NCBI GenBank assembly: GCA_003526525.1
Contig: DPVV01000312.1
Coordinates: 11,681-19,657, forward strand
DNA length: 7,977 nucleotides
Direction: 5' to 3'
Origin: Lachnoclostridium phytofermentans
GTDB lineage: Bacteria; Bacillota; Clostridia; Lachnospirales; Lachnospiraceae
Below the pieces are notes generated by a model. The model did not search any database. It had not been told where the DNA came from and was given only the letters and a program-made list of their open reading frames with translations. The translations under genes were made by a program, and so were the position numbers. Shown piece by piece: positions 1 through 6,527 of the stretch. The number at the start of each line of letters is the position of its first letter. Positions within the stretch are counted from its first letter, which is position 1.

Positions 1-1802
1 CGAAATGAAGTTAAAAATTTCATGGAACCTACCTTTAGTGCTTGATATGATTTTCGTAATCGTATTAGTTCCTTGTGAAGACGAATTAACTCTTTGTCCT
101 CATTTCCCCAAGGATAAGTTCTTCGATTATCCGGATCAGTCCATCCACATACCCCAGCTTCATCCCCATAATAAATGGTTGGTGCTCCTGGCCAAGTCAT
201 CTGAAGTACCACAGCTTCTCTCATAACTGCCATTTGGATTCCTTCTTCTGCTTCCTTGGCTCCGACACTATTGGTTCTACCAACCCTTCGATTCGTTCTT
301 GTTAGAAACCTTGAGTGGTCATGATTGGAAAGCTCATTCATTGCTACTTGTAGTGACTGAGTCTGGAATTTACCCGTAAAATAATTCATTGCATTTATAA
401 AGTTACTATGGTTCGATAACATATCCTCACGATATTGATCACTATGCTTTTCCATTCCCGTAAAAAACCAAGTTACTGGTTCCATAAAGGCATCATAATT
501 CATTACTGAATCCCATTCATCACCCTGTAGCCATTCCGATGGATCTCCATAGTGCTCTGCTAGGATTAGAGCTTCTGGATTCGCTTCTTTTACTGCCTTT
601 CGAAACTCCTTCCAGAACTGATGATTATATTCTGCGGTATAGCCTAAGTCAGCAGCTACATCAAGCCTCCAACCATCCGCATGAAATGGAGGTGAAACCC
701 ATTTTTTAGCTATTTCCATAATGTAATCTCTGAGTTTTTCTGACTTCTCATAATTTAACTTAGGGAGAGTATCATGCCCCCACCAGCCATCATAAGTTGC
801 ATTATAAGGCCAGGAATCCTCTAGGAATTGAAAGAAAGTATGATAAGGGCTTTCTTTTGAAACAAAGGCCCCTTTTTCATAGCCTTTTGCATCTTCATAA
901 ATCAACTCACGATCTAGCCATTTATTAAAAGAACCACAATGATTAAATACACCATCGAGTATTATCCTTATTCCACGCTTATGTGCCTCTTCTACTAAGG
1001 TTTGAAATAATTGATTGGAAGCCTCAAGATTTTCTAAGCTTGTTACTCTCTTAATATACCTAGTCGCTTCCTTGTTATTCTGGGAAGGCAAATTTTCTCC
1101 GTCATCCAGTTTGATAACTCCATAGTGTGGATCTACAAAGTCATAATCTTGTATATCATATTTATGATTGGAGGGTGATACAAAAATAGGATTCATATAG
1201 ATAGCATCAATCCCTAAATCCTCTAAGTAGTCTAATTTCTTTATTACACCAGCCAAATCTCCACCGTAAAATTCCCTAACTCCATTAACAGCCGGATACT
1301 TGTTCCAGTCTAAAACCTGAGCCACACTTTCTCCTATGTAATGATACTCGTTGTCTAGCACATCATTTGACACATCTCCATTATAAAAACGGTCTACGAA
1401 TATCTGATAAAATACTGCTCCTTTTGCCCAGTCAGGCGTTTTATATCCAGCAAGTATGGTAAATGCTTTTTCTGGTGCAATCTCCTCTGTTACACCATCG
1501 GTATTATAATAATATGTCCTTTCACCCTTTACCAACTCAAAATAATAAGATTCACGTTCTTCCTTTACCTCTAATGCTACCTCGAAATAATCAAATAACC
1601 CTTCCGTAAGCCAAAGATTCATACCAAGTTTTTGATTCTTATTTCGCAGCCAAACTTCATCTAAATTGTTATGACAAACGCGTATTCGGATCATCACATG
1701 ATCAAATAGATTGGCTTCCTGTGGACTTCGATAAATAAAAGTTCCATCACTAAAAACAGCCTCTTTGCAAAAAGGGGCCACATCTAACTGTCCATCTTCC
1801 AT
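1..1802 (-). CDS. GH13 alpha-glucan hydrolase (neopullulanase/cyclomaltodextrinase-like), 3' end cut by window edge
   Basis: An open frame runs from ATG at 1802 off the left edge (600 codons plus 2 bases); the end of the C-terminal beta domain is missing. The alpha-amylase-family motifs are visible: residues 1-120 look like an N-terminal beta-sandwich; the catalytic barrel opens at about 125 (FYQIFVDRF at 131-139); region I is DGVFNH at 283-288; region V LPKLN at 346-350 resembles the MPKLN of neopullulanases; region II GWRLDVA holds nucleophile D381; region III LAEHYGD holds acid/base E416; region IV SNHDHSR holds D495. All three catalytic carboxylates are present, so it should be active. 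There is no signal peptide, so it probably acts in the cytoplasm on imported maltodextrins, cyclodextrins or pullulan fragments; exact substrate cannot be read from sequence. Start choice: AGGGA at 1810-1814 lies 7 bases before ATG 1802. An in-frame ATG at 1829 would add 9 residues, but its GGAG is 15 bases away; TGA codons lie just upstream. Family assignment is firm, subfamily is inferred. Confidence 0.93.
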   Translation of the reverse strand, partial: MEDGQLDVAPFCKEAVFSDGTFIYRSPQEANLFDHVMIRIRVCHNNLDEVWLRNKNQKLGMNLWLTEGLFDYFEVALEVKEERESYYFELVKGERTYYYNTDGVTEEIAPEKAFTILAGYKTPDWAKGAVFYQIFVDRFYNGDVSNDVLDNEYHYIGESVAQVLDWNKYPAVNGVREFYGGDLAGVIKKLDYLEDLGIDAIYMNPIFVSPSNHKYDIQDYDFVDPHYGVIKLDDGENLPSQNNKEATRYIKRVTSLENLEASNQLFQTLVEEAHKRGIRIILDGVFNHCGSFNKWLDRELIYEDAKGYEKGAFVSKESPYHTFFQFLEDSWPYNATYDGWWGHDTLPKLNYEKSEKLRDYIMEIAKKWVSPPFHADGWRLDVAADLGYTAEYNHQFWKEFRKAVKEANPEALILAEHYGDPSEWLQGDEWDSVMNYDAFMEPVTWFFTGMEKHSDQYREDMLSNHSNFINAMNYFTGKFQTQSLQVAMNELSNHDHSRFLTRTNRRVGRTNSVGAKEAEEGIQMAVMREAVVLQMTWPGAPTIYYGDEAGVCGWTDPDNRRTYPWGNEDKELIRLHKELIRLRKSYQALKVGSMKFLTSF

Positions 1803-1876
1803 TCTCTCTTCCCTAACCTCATTCCTCATGATACACCATCATCACTCCAATTAGTCATATACAACCTTGTACCTCT

Positions 1877-1905
1877 ATTTTATATGATAAATATCCCCAT
1901 TACAA
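1877..1905 (-). promoter_or_regulatory. Candidate sigma-A-type promoter for the GH13 gene
   Basis: On the minus strand, TTGTAA (1900-1905, 4 of 6 to consensus) and TAAAAT (1877-1882, 5 of 6) are separated by exactly 17 bases. Transcription would start near 1870, giving a leader of about 68 bases before ATG 1802. It lies downstream of the terminator at 1961-1997, which fits a separate transcription unit for the amylase. AT-rich DNA yields such matches by chance, so this is a candidate only. Confidence 0.4.
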
Positions 1906-1960
1906 TAAAAAACCATCCGCACAAATCTAAGAAACGAACCATCGATGGACAAATTTTGAC

Positions 1961-1997
1961 AAAATAAAAAGGACAGCTTCACGGGTGCTGTCCTTTT
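1961..1997 (-). terminator. Rho-independent terminator in the ftsH-GH13 gap
   Basis: An 11-bp perfect stem (AAAAGGACAGC at 1967-1977 with GCTGTCCTTTT at 1987-1997) encloses a 9-base loop. On the minus strand the stem is followed by a T-rich tail TTTTTATTTT (1970-1961), the classic intrinsic terminator form; on the plus strand the tail is only TTTTC, so minus is the better orientation. It is about 470 bases past the ftsH stop, which already has its own hairpin, so it may end read-through or a separate short transcript, and it insulates the amylase promoter. Confidence 0.75.
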
Positions 1998-2076
1998 CGG
2001 AGAAGGTATTTTTGTTACTTATGGGGTGTAGCAAAAACTATATAATGTATTGGGGTTTACGTTTATTAGTATAGCA
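1961..2076 (-). ncRNA. Possible ~100-nt small RNA unit between ftsH and the GH13 gene
   Basis: On the minus strand an extended -10 element TGCTATACT (2068-2076) lies about 100 bases before the strong terminator at 1961-1997, with no convincing reading frame between. Transcription would begin near 2061. The -35 position at 17-base spacing reads CACACT and is poor, so the case rests on the TGn-extended -10 and the otherwise orphan terminator. I recognise no known RNA family. This is an inference and could equally be a decayed intergenic stretch. Confidence 0.2.
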
Positions 2077-2410
2077 TGAGGTAGTAATAAAGTGTGCACA
2101 AAGTTTACAATAAATTAATAATGTTTTTAGTAAAATTGCCAACCGTATTCGATTCATTTTATTTATTGCACGTAAAATATGTCAGATTTCAACATGGATA
2201 AAGTTCCCTCTTTTATGCCCTGTCTCTTTTTATCTCTCTATTCGATATTTTGCATGTTATTTTTATAACCTTGCTTCTAATCTCAAGCTTAGTTATTCTC
2301 ATTCATCCCATACCTTAAGGTTTACATTCCCATTAGCCCAAGCTTTTCTTTGTTCAAGAGAGTAGTCCTTCCGCGATGTTCGATTTCACATTATTTCTAG
2401 CCAATAATTA
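2077..2410. other. AT-rich intergenic stretch without a recognisable gene
   Basis: Both strands are broken by frequent stops, and I find no ribosome site leading into a frame of useful length. Small symmetric sites are present: TGTGCACA at 2093-2100, a weak GTTAT/ATAAC hairpin near 2254-2270, and ACCTTAAGGT at 2312-2321. None is long enough to call an operator or RNA on its own. No insertion-sequence ends or gene remnants were recognised. Confidence 0.5.
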
Positions 2411-2442
2411 AGCACCTAGATCCACTTATGAATCCAAGTGCT
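2411..2442 (-). terminator. Terminator hairpin after ftsH
   Basis: Beginning 23 bases past the ftsH stop, the minus-strand RNA can form an 11-bp stem (AGCACTTGGAT, 2442-2432, with ATCTAGGTGCT, 2421-2411) around a 10-base loop. Two of the pairs are G-U; on the plus strand those positions would be A-C mismatches, so the structure is specific to the minus-strand transcript. The tail TAATTATT is only moderately U-rich, so termination may be incomplete. It likely closes the tilS-hpt-ftsH operon. Confidence 0.65.
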
Positions 2443-2464
2443 ATTATTTAATTACATATCTCGA

Positions 2465-4294
2465 TTATACAGCCTCTGGCACTTCAAATAAAGATTCAAA
2501 CTCTTCTCTTGTAATACGCTCTTTTTCAATCAAGCGATCTGCACAGGAATGAAGTACATGCATATTCTCTGTGAGAATTCGTTTTGCTTCTTTATAGCAA
2601 TCATCAATGATTTTCTTAACTTCTTCATCAATCTTACTTGCAACTGCTTCACTCATATTCTTTGTATGTGCGAGATCTCTTCCGATAAATACTTCTTCAT
2701 CGTCATTCTCGTAGTTTACCATACCGATACTATCTGTGAAACCATAGCGAGTAACCATGCTACGAGCAGTCTTAGTTGCCATCTTAATGTCTTGTGATGC
2801 ACCTGTAGTGATATCGTCAAAAATTAATTCTTCTGCAATTCTACCACCAAGACTTACGATAATATCTTGACGCATCTTACCACGGGTATTAAACATCTCA
2901 TCTTTTTCTGGAAGCGGCATCGTATAACCTGCTGCTCCTCCTGTTGGAATAATGGATACTGTATAAACAGGTCCAACATCAGGTAAAACGTGGAAAAGAA
3001 TCGCATGGCCTGCTTCATGATAAGCAGTAATTTTCTTCTCTTTGTCTGAAATGACACGACTCTTTTTCTCTGTTCCAATTCCAACTTTGATAAAGGACTT
3101 CTTAATATCCTCACCAAGAATAAAGCTTCTATCCTCTTTTGCAGCACTAATCGCTGCTTCATTTAACAAATTCTCAAGATCTGCACCGGTAAATCCTGCA
3201 GTCGTCTGAGCCACTTGTTTTAAGTCAACATCATCACCAAGTGGTTTATTCTTAGCATGAACGGCTAGAATTTCTTCTCGACCCTTCACATCTGGTCTAC
3301 CTACTAATACCTTTCGATCAAAACGTCCTGGACGAAGGATAGCTGGGTCAAGAATATCGACACGGTTGGTAGCTGCCATAACGATAATACCTTCATTAGC
3401 ACCGAAACCATCCATCTCAACAAGTAACTGATTTAAGGTCTGCTCTCTTTCATCGTGACCGCCGCCCATACCAGTACCTCTTCTTCTGGCAACAGCATCG
3501 ATCTCATCAATGAAAATAATACAAGGATTATTTTTCTTTGCTTCTGAGAATAAATCACGAACACGGGATGCACCAACACCGACAAACATTTCTACGAAGT
3601 CAGAACCGGAGATAGAAAAGAATGGTACTCCTGCTTCACCCGCTACTGCCTTTGCAAGTAATGTCTTACCAGTACCAGGAGGGCCCTCTAGTAAAACACC
3701 CTTAGGGATACGCGCACCCACCTGAATAAATTTCTTAGGATTTTTTAAGAAATCAACGATTTCTTTTAGCTCTTCTTTTTCCTCTGCCAGACCTGCAACA
3801 TTCTTAAATGTTGTATTTTTTCCTTCATCCATGGTCATCTTGGCACGGCTCTTTCCAAAGTTCATCACCTTGTTATTACCGCCACCGCCACCATTTACTT
3901 GGCTGGTTAGGAAAGAAAACATTAAAATAATAATAACAAAGCCAATTAAGTAAGGTAGTACGCTTGTTAAAAACCAGCTTGGTTTCTCAATATCATGTAC
4001 GTAAGAACCAATACCATTTGCTGCTGCATCCGCTTCAGCAGTTGCTGCACTCGTTACATAGATTGTATAACTTTTTCCATCTGACATATTAACCTTAACA
4101 CGGCCGGTTGGCGCCTCTTGATTCTGAAAAATATCTACAGAAGCTACAGAACCGCTTTTTAAATCTGCTACATAATCCGCATAGCTGTGTTTTACAGAGC
4201 TATTGCTAGCAAAACTCTCAGACAAATAGACTGCTGAAACAATAATTAGTAGGATAATAACATAAAAGCCATATCCCCTCATCGACTTTTTCAA
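2465..4294 (-). CDS. ftsH: FtsH, ATP-dependent membrane-anchored zinc metalloprotease
   Basis: The 609-residue protein has the full FtsH architecture. A first membrane segment lies at about 7-28, a short extracytoplasmic domain at 29-105, and a second membrane segment at about 107-132, followed by a glycine-rich linker. The AAA+ module has Walker A GPPGTGKT (204-211), the pore-loop MFVGVG (236-241), Walker B with D263/E264, and the second region of homology with arginine fingers R321 and R324. The protease domain carries HEAGH (426-430), with D502 as the expected third zinc ligand. It forms a hexamer that extracts and degrades membrane and regulatory proteins. It is the last gene of the tilS-hpt-ftsH operon, 18 bases after hpt. 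The start is TTG, fixed by AAAGGAGG seven bases upstream; the ATG at codon 5 sits too far from it. No key residue is missing. Confidence 0.97.
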   Translation of the reverse strand: MKKSMRGYGFYVIILLIIVSAVYLSESFASNSSVKHSYADYVADLKSGSVASVDIFQNQEAPTGRVKVNMSDGKSYTIYVTSAATAEADAAANGIGSYVHDIEKPSWFLTSVLPYLIGFVIIILMFSFLTSQVNGGGGGNNKVMNFGKSRAKMTMDEGKNTTFKNVAGLAEEKEELKEIVDFLKNPKKFIQVGARIPKGVLLEGPPGTGKTLLAKAVAGEAGVPFFSISGSDFVEMFVGVGASRVRDLFSEAKKNNPCIIFIDEIDAVARRRGTGMGGGHDEREQTLNQLLVEMDGFGANEGIIVMAATNRVDILDPAILRPGRFDRKVLVGRPDVKGREEILAVHAKNKPLGDDVDLKQVAQTTAGFTGADLENLLNEAAISAAKEDRSFILGEDIKKSFIKVGIGTEKKSRVISDKEKKITAYHEAGHAILFHVLPDVGPVYTVSIIPTGGAAGYTMPLPEKDEMFNTRGKMRQDIIVSLGGRIAEELIFDDITTGASQDIKMATKTARSMVTRYGFTDSIGMVNYENDDEEVFIGRDLAHTKNMSEAVASKIDEEVKKIIDDCYKEAKRILTENMHVLHSCADRLIEKERITREEFESLFEVPEAV

Positions 4295-4309
4295 TACAAA
4301 ACCTCCTTT
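4294..4309 (-). promoter_or_regulatory. Strong ribosome binding site that fixes the TTG start of ftsH
   Basis: AAAGGAGG (minus strand, 4309-4302) is followed by 7 bases and then TTG at 4294-4292. The first ATG in frame, codon 5, would be 19 bases from the GGAGG. The strong site combined with a weak start codon sets the translation level of the protease and lies in the 18-base gap just after the hpt stop. Confidence 0.85.
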
Positions 4310-4312
4310 ATG

Positions 4313-4837
4313 TTATTCTGATTGAACCGCTCCAATGTATGGAAGATTTCTATAAATTTGGGCATAATCCAGTCCGTAACCAACTACAAACTCATCTGGA
4401 ATCTGAAAGCCCGTATAATCCACATTAACGTCAACCTCTCTTCTGCTAGGCTTATCTAAAAGAGTACAAAGCTTTAAGCTGTTCGGTTGGCGATTTTTTA
4501 ATAAATCTAACAAATATGATAAAGTTCTTCCGGAATCAATGATGTCCTCTACTACAAGAACTTCACGACCTTCAATACTTTCGTCTAAATCTTTTAAAAT
4601 TCTAACACGTCCAGAGCTAACCGTAGAATCTCCGTAGCTGGATACAGACATGAAGTCAATGGTCACTGGTATTGTGATGTGCTTAGAGAGTTCTGTCATA
4701 AAGAACACTCCACCCTTTAATACACAAATTAAATGTAGAGTCTTTCCTGCATACTCTTTACTAATCGCTTCACCAAGTTCTTTAATCTTTTTGCTTATTT
4801 CCTCTTCTGATATGAGTACCTTTATATTTTCTGCCAT
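4313..4837 (-). CDS. hpt: Hypoxanthine (guanine) phosphoribosyltransferase
   Basis: The enzyme joins hypoxanthine or guanine to PRPP to make IMP or GMP in purine salvage, in the cytoplasm. At 174 residues it has the usual bacterial length. The type I phosphoribosyltransferase features are all seen: LKGG at 40-43 (PPi loop), the flexible SSYGDST loop at 66-72, the PRPP loop VEDIIDSGRT at 96-105 with E97/D98 and the catalytic D101, base-contacting K129 in LLDKP, and the C-terminal PDEFVVGYGLDY at 147-158. It starts at ATG 4837 with AGAGGTG seven bases upstream, 31 bases after tilS, and ends 18 bases before ftsH, so it is translated from the same message. In B. subtilis the homologue HprT is reported to pair with TilS and stimulate ftsH expression; whether that holds here is unknown. 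Confidence 0.96.
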   Translation of the reverse strand: MAENIKVLISEEEISKKIKELGEAISKEYAGKTLHLICVLKGGVFFMTELSKHITIPVTIDFMSVSSYGDSTVSSGRVRILKDLDESIEGREVLVVEDIIDSGRTLSYLLDLLKNRQPNSLKLCTLLDKPSRREVDVNVDYTGFQIPDEFVVGYGLDYAQIYRNLPYIGAVQSE

Positions 4838-4868
4838 TGTATTGCACCTCTTTCTCTTATCTTTGCTT

Positions 4869-6290
4869 CTATCTGTCTGTGGTAACGGATAACACCCAGT
4901 TCGTATCCTTATCTATACGATAGGCCTCGCTTGAGCGAACACCCACTGCCCAAAGTACATGACTATCACATGCTACCAAGGGTATCTTATCACGTTCCTC
5001 TCGCGGTATTTTCTGATCAACCAACAGAGATTTTAAACTTTTTGTTTTACCCTGTGGATGGATCATAAGAAAATCGCCCTCACGTCTTGTTCTTAAAACA
5101 ACAGCATCTCTTATTTTATCATAATCATACCATTTCGTATAGCTATTTTTTGGAATAATCAAAGAATTTTCATATGGAAACAGCCTTATTTCAAAGCGTT
5201 TTCCCAAAAAATCTACGAATTGAACGGTGCCTTTTTTCATAGAATCCTCTTTTTTAATTGTAAGAGGAATATCGACTAGTAGGTCATTCTTAACCATATC
5301 ATTTCTATCCGAGTATTTCTGACTATCATAAACTATAATTGTATTATACCCTCGCTTAACAATAATATGATTTGGCAAATGAATTTCCTTACCAACCTGG
5401 CATTTACACAGATTCACTCCGTCTACGAGATGAATAGATTCAATATCTTTAAGTCCACTAATTGATTTGATTGCCTTTCGAAGGACTTCACGCTTTATTA
5501 AGTCCTCAAAAGTAGAAAATTCCCTTACATCTAACGCTACCTTCGCTTCAGATACTGTAGCAATTCGTTTAAATTCTCTCGCTGTCACTTGTTCTAGGTA
5601 ATTTGCAACCTCTAATAACTGGTCGGATAACGATGTGATATGCTCTATCGCTCTTTCATTGATTTCATTTGTTGCAATTGGAAGAATACTAAGTCTTATC
5701 TTATTCCTTGTGTAATCATTTGATAAGTTCGTGCTATCTATACGATAAAAGATATGCTCATGGGAAAGAAATGTTTCAATCTCCCCTCTTGTAACGCAAA
5801 GAAGCGGTCGTATAATCTGACCGCGCTTCTTCGGAATCCCTGTCATACCGGTTAGACCCGTTCCACGGAACAGATGAAATAACACCGTTTCCGCGTTATC
5901 ATTACGATTATGTGCTACCGCTATTTTATGAGCTTTTACACGTTCACATTCCTGTTCAAAGCTAAGGTATCTCAAATTTCTTCCTGCTTCTTCTATCGTA
6001 GTCCCAGAAAGCTCTGCTATGCGCTTAACATCCTCACGAACACAGTGAAGAGGAATGGATAAACTGTTACACATAGTTCGAACGAATGCTTCATCTTCAT
6101 CCGCCTCCATCCCACGTAGCATATGATTTACATGAACTGCATACAGGTTTAGATGATACTGTTCACGTAACCTATGAAGGCATGTTAAAAGGCATATCGA
6201 ATCCGCACCTCCAGATACCCCTATGATAACGGTATCAAAAGGCGAAAGCATCCCCTGTTCTTTTATAAAGTTCTCCACTTTCTTTAACAT
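4869..6290 (-). CDS. tilS: tRNA(Ile)-lysidine synthetase
   Basis: TilS uses ATP and lysine to turn C34 of the CAU-anticodon tRNA-Ile into lysidine, so that it reads AUA and is charged with isoleucine; the step is normally essential. The 473-residue protein has the long three-part form. The N-terminal PP-loop ATPase has SGGADS at 26-31, VNHMLRG at 54-60, HNRNDNAET at 127-135, and the DSTN...RNKIR stretch at 185-199. A helical middle domain lies at about 210-300. The C-terminal substrate-binding domain has RREGDF at 402-407, KSLKSLLVDQKIP at 417-429 and WAVGVR at 447-452. The second His of the common HH motif is Asn here (N128), while D131 and E134 are kept. It starts at ATG 6290 with TGAGGA just upstream. 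It is first in the tilS-hpt-ftsH operon, with a good promoter candidate at 6358-6386. Confidence 0.95.
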   Translation of the reverse strand: MLKKVENFIKEQGMLSPFDTVIIGVSGGADSICLLTCLHRLREQYHLNLYAVHVNHMLRGMEADEDEAFVRTMCNSLSIPLHCVREDVKRIAELSGTTIEEAGRNLRYLSFEQECERVKAHKIAVAHNRNDNAETVLFHLFRGTGLTGMTGIPKKRGQIIRPLLCVTRGEIETFLSHEHIFYRIDSTNLSNDYTRNKIRLSILPIATNEINERAIEHITSLSDQLLEVANYLEQVTAREFKRIATVSEAKVALDVREFSTFEDLIKREVLRKAIKSISGLKDIESIHLVDGVNLCKCQVGKEIHLPNHIIVKRGYNTIIVYDSQKYSDRNDMVKNDLLVDIPLTIKKEDSMKKGTVQFVDFLGKRFEIRLFPYENSLIIPKNSYTKWYDYDKIRDAVVLRTRREGDFLMIHPQGKTKSLKSLLVDQKIPREERDKIPLVACDSHVLWAVGVRSSEAYRIDKDTNWVLSVTTDR

Positions 6291-6323
6291 TGCATCCTCA
6301 CAACTTTCTTAACGTACTCTTAA

Positions 6324-6342
6324 AGTCTTTCTCAGTAAGACT
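6324..6342 (-). repeat. Small hairpin in the tilS leader
   Basis: AGTCTT and AAGACT (6 bp, 7-base loop) form a perfect small inverted repeat inside the predicted leader of the tilS message, about 34 bases before the start codon. It leaves the ribosome site free and is probably of minor effect. Confidence 0.35.
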
Positions 6343-6357
6343 ATTTCTAAACCTAGT

Positions 6358-6386
6358 ATTAAATCTTATCAGAAGTTACTTTTCAA
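6358..6386 (-). promoter_or_regulatory. Candidate sigma-A promoter of the tilS-hpt-ftsH operon
   Basis: On the minus strand TTGAAA (6381-6386, 5 of 6) and TTTAAT (6358-6363, 5 of 6) are 17 bases apart, an optimal layout. Transcription would start near 6351 and give a leader of about 60 bases. The -35 element begins in the middle of a perfect inverted repeat (6366-6397), so the promoter may be repressor-controlled, or the repeat may be a leftover spoIIE terminator hairpin. Confidence 0.55.
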
Positions 6387-6397
6387 ACTTCTGATAA
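6366..6397. repeat. Perfect 12-bp inverted repeat over the tilS promoter
   Basis: TTATCAGAAGTT (6366-6377) and AACTTCTGATAA (6386-6397) are exact inverted copies separated by 8 bases. The centre, at 6381-6382, coincides with the -35 element of the candidate tilS promoter, as expected for an operator bound by a dimeric repressor. The tail after the stem is not T-rich on either strand, which argues against an intrinsic terminator. No regulator can be named from sequence. Confidence 0.6.
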
Positions 6398-6416
6398 AAG
6401 GCGTGTCTTTTACGCC
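6396..6416 (-). terminator. Probable spoIIE terminator (short GC-rich hairpin)
   Basis: On the minus strand GGCGT (6416-6412) pairs with ACGCC (6404-6400) around a 7-base loop and is followed directly by TTTTAT. The 5-bp stem is short but GC-rich. It is about 110 bases past the spoIIE stop and lies just upstream of the candidate tilS promoter, the right place to separate the two units. It could also act as an attenuator for transcripts that start at 6490-6518. Confidence 0.45.
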
Positions 6417-6425
6417 GTAAATCCG

Positions 6426-6456
6426 ATTATCGAAACTAAAATCGTGTTCCGATAAT
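6426..6456 (-). repeat. 11-bp hairpin downstream of spoIIE
   Basis: Minus-strand ATTATCGGAAC (6456-6446) pairs with GTTTCGATAAT (6436-6426) over 11 bp, with one G-U pair and a 9-base loop. The G-U pair makes the fold perfect only in the minus-strand RNA. It precedes the GC-rich terminator hairpin and may protect the spoIIE message end or form part of a leader structure. Confidence 0.45.
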
Positions 6457-6489
6457 TAGCTTATTTCTATCCTTCAGACGGTTATCTGT

Positions 6490-6518
6490 ATTTTATATCT
6501 TCTTTTATAAAATAGCAA
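6490..6518 (-). promoter_or_regulatory. Second candidate promoter just after spoIIE
   Basis: TTGCTA (6513-6518, 4 of 6) and TAAAAT (6490-6495, 5 of 6) on the minus strand are 17 bases apart, ten bases beyond the spoIIE stop. Transcription from about 6483 would run through the hairpins at 6426-6456 and 6396-6416 before reaching tilS. The site also lies inside an all-A/T inverted repeat (TATTTTAT 6489-6496 with ATAAAATA 6507-6514), so base composition alone could explain it. Confidence 0.25.
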
Positions 6519-6527
6519 CCTTCCAAT

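Noticed and set aside
5..226. Plus-strand open frame of 73 codons
   Set aside because: It lies opposite the GH13 catalytic-domain coding sequence, has no ribosome site and resembles no protein; the minus strand shows clear family motifs.
1827..1829. ATG at 1829 as the GH13 start
   Set aside because: Possible, but its only Shine-Dalgarno-like GGAG is 15 bases away, while ATG 1802 has AGGGA at 7 bases and gives an N-terminus closer to the family.
1953..1965. Odd palindrome ATTTTGACAAAAT, plus CCATCGATGG at 1939-1948, as operators of the GH13 gene
   Set aside because: Short, upstream of the -35 element, and the first overlaps the A/T tail of the terminator; not enough to call a binding site.
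1803..2464. Mobile element or pseudogene remnant in the long gap
   Set aside because: No terminal repeats, target duplications or transposase-like frames could be found on either strand.
2549..2797. Plus-strand frame, and similarly 3510-3725, 4650-4892, 6838-7092, 6968-7177 and 7222-7413
   Set aside because: All are antisense shadows of ftsH, hpt/tilS or spoIIE, without ribosome sites or recognisable domains.
2854..3162. Minus-strand 102-codon frame inside ftsH
   Set aside because: It is an out-of-frame reading of the FtsH protease-domain region; the FtsH frame has intact HEAGH and AAA+ motifs.
6291..6527. CRISPR-like or tandem repeat array
   Set aside because: The inverted repeats differ from one another in sequence and there is no repeat-spacer periodicity.
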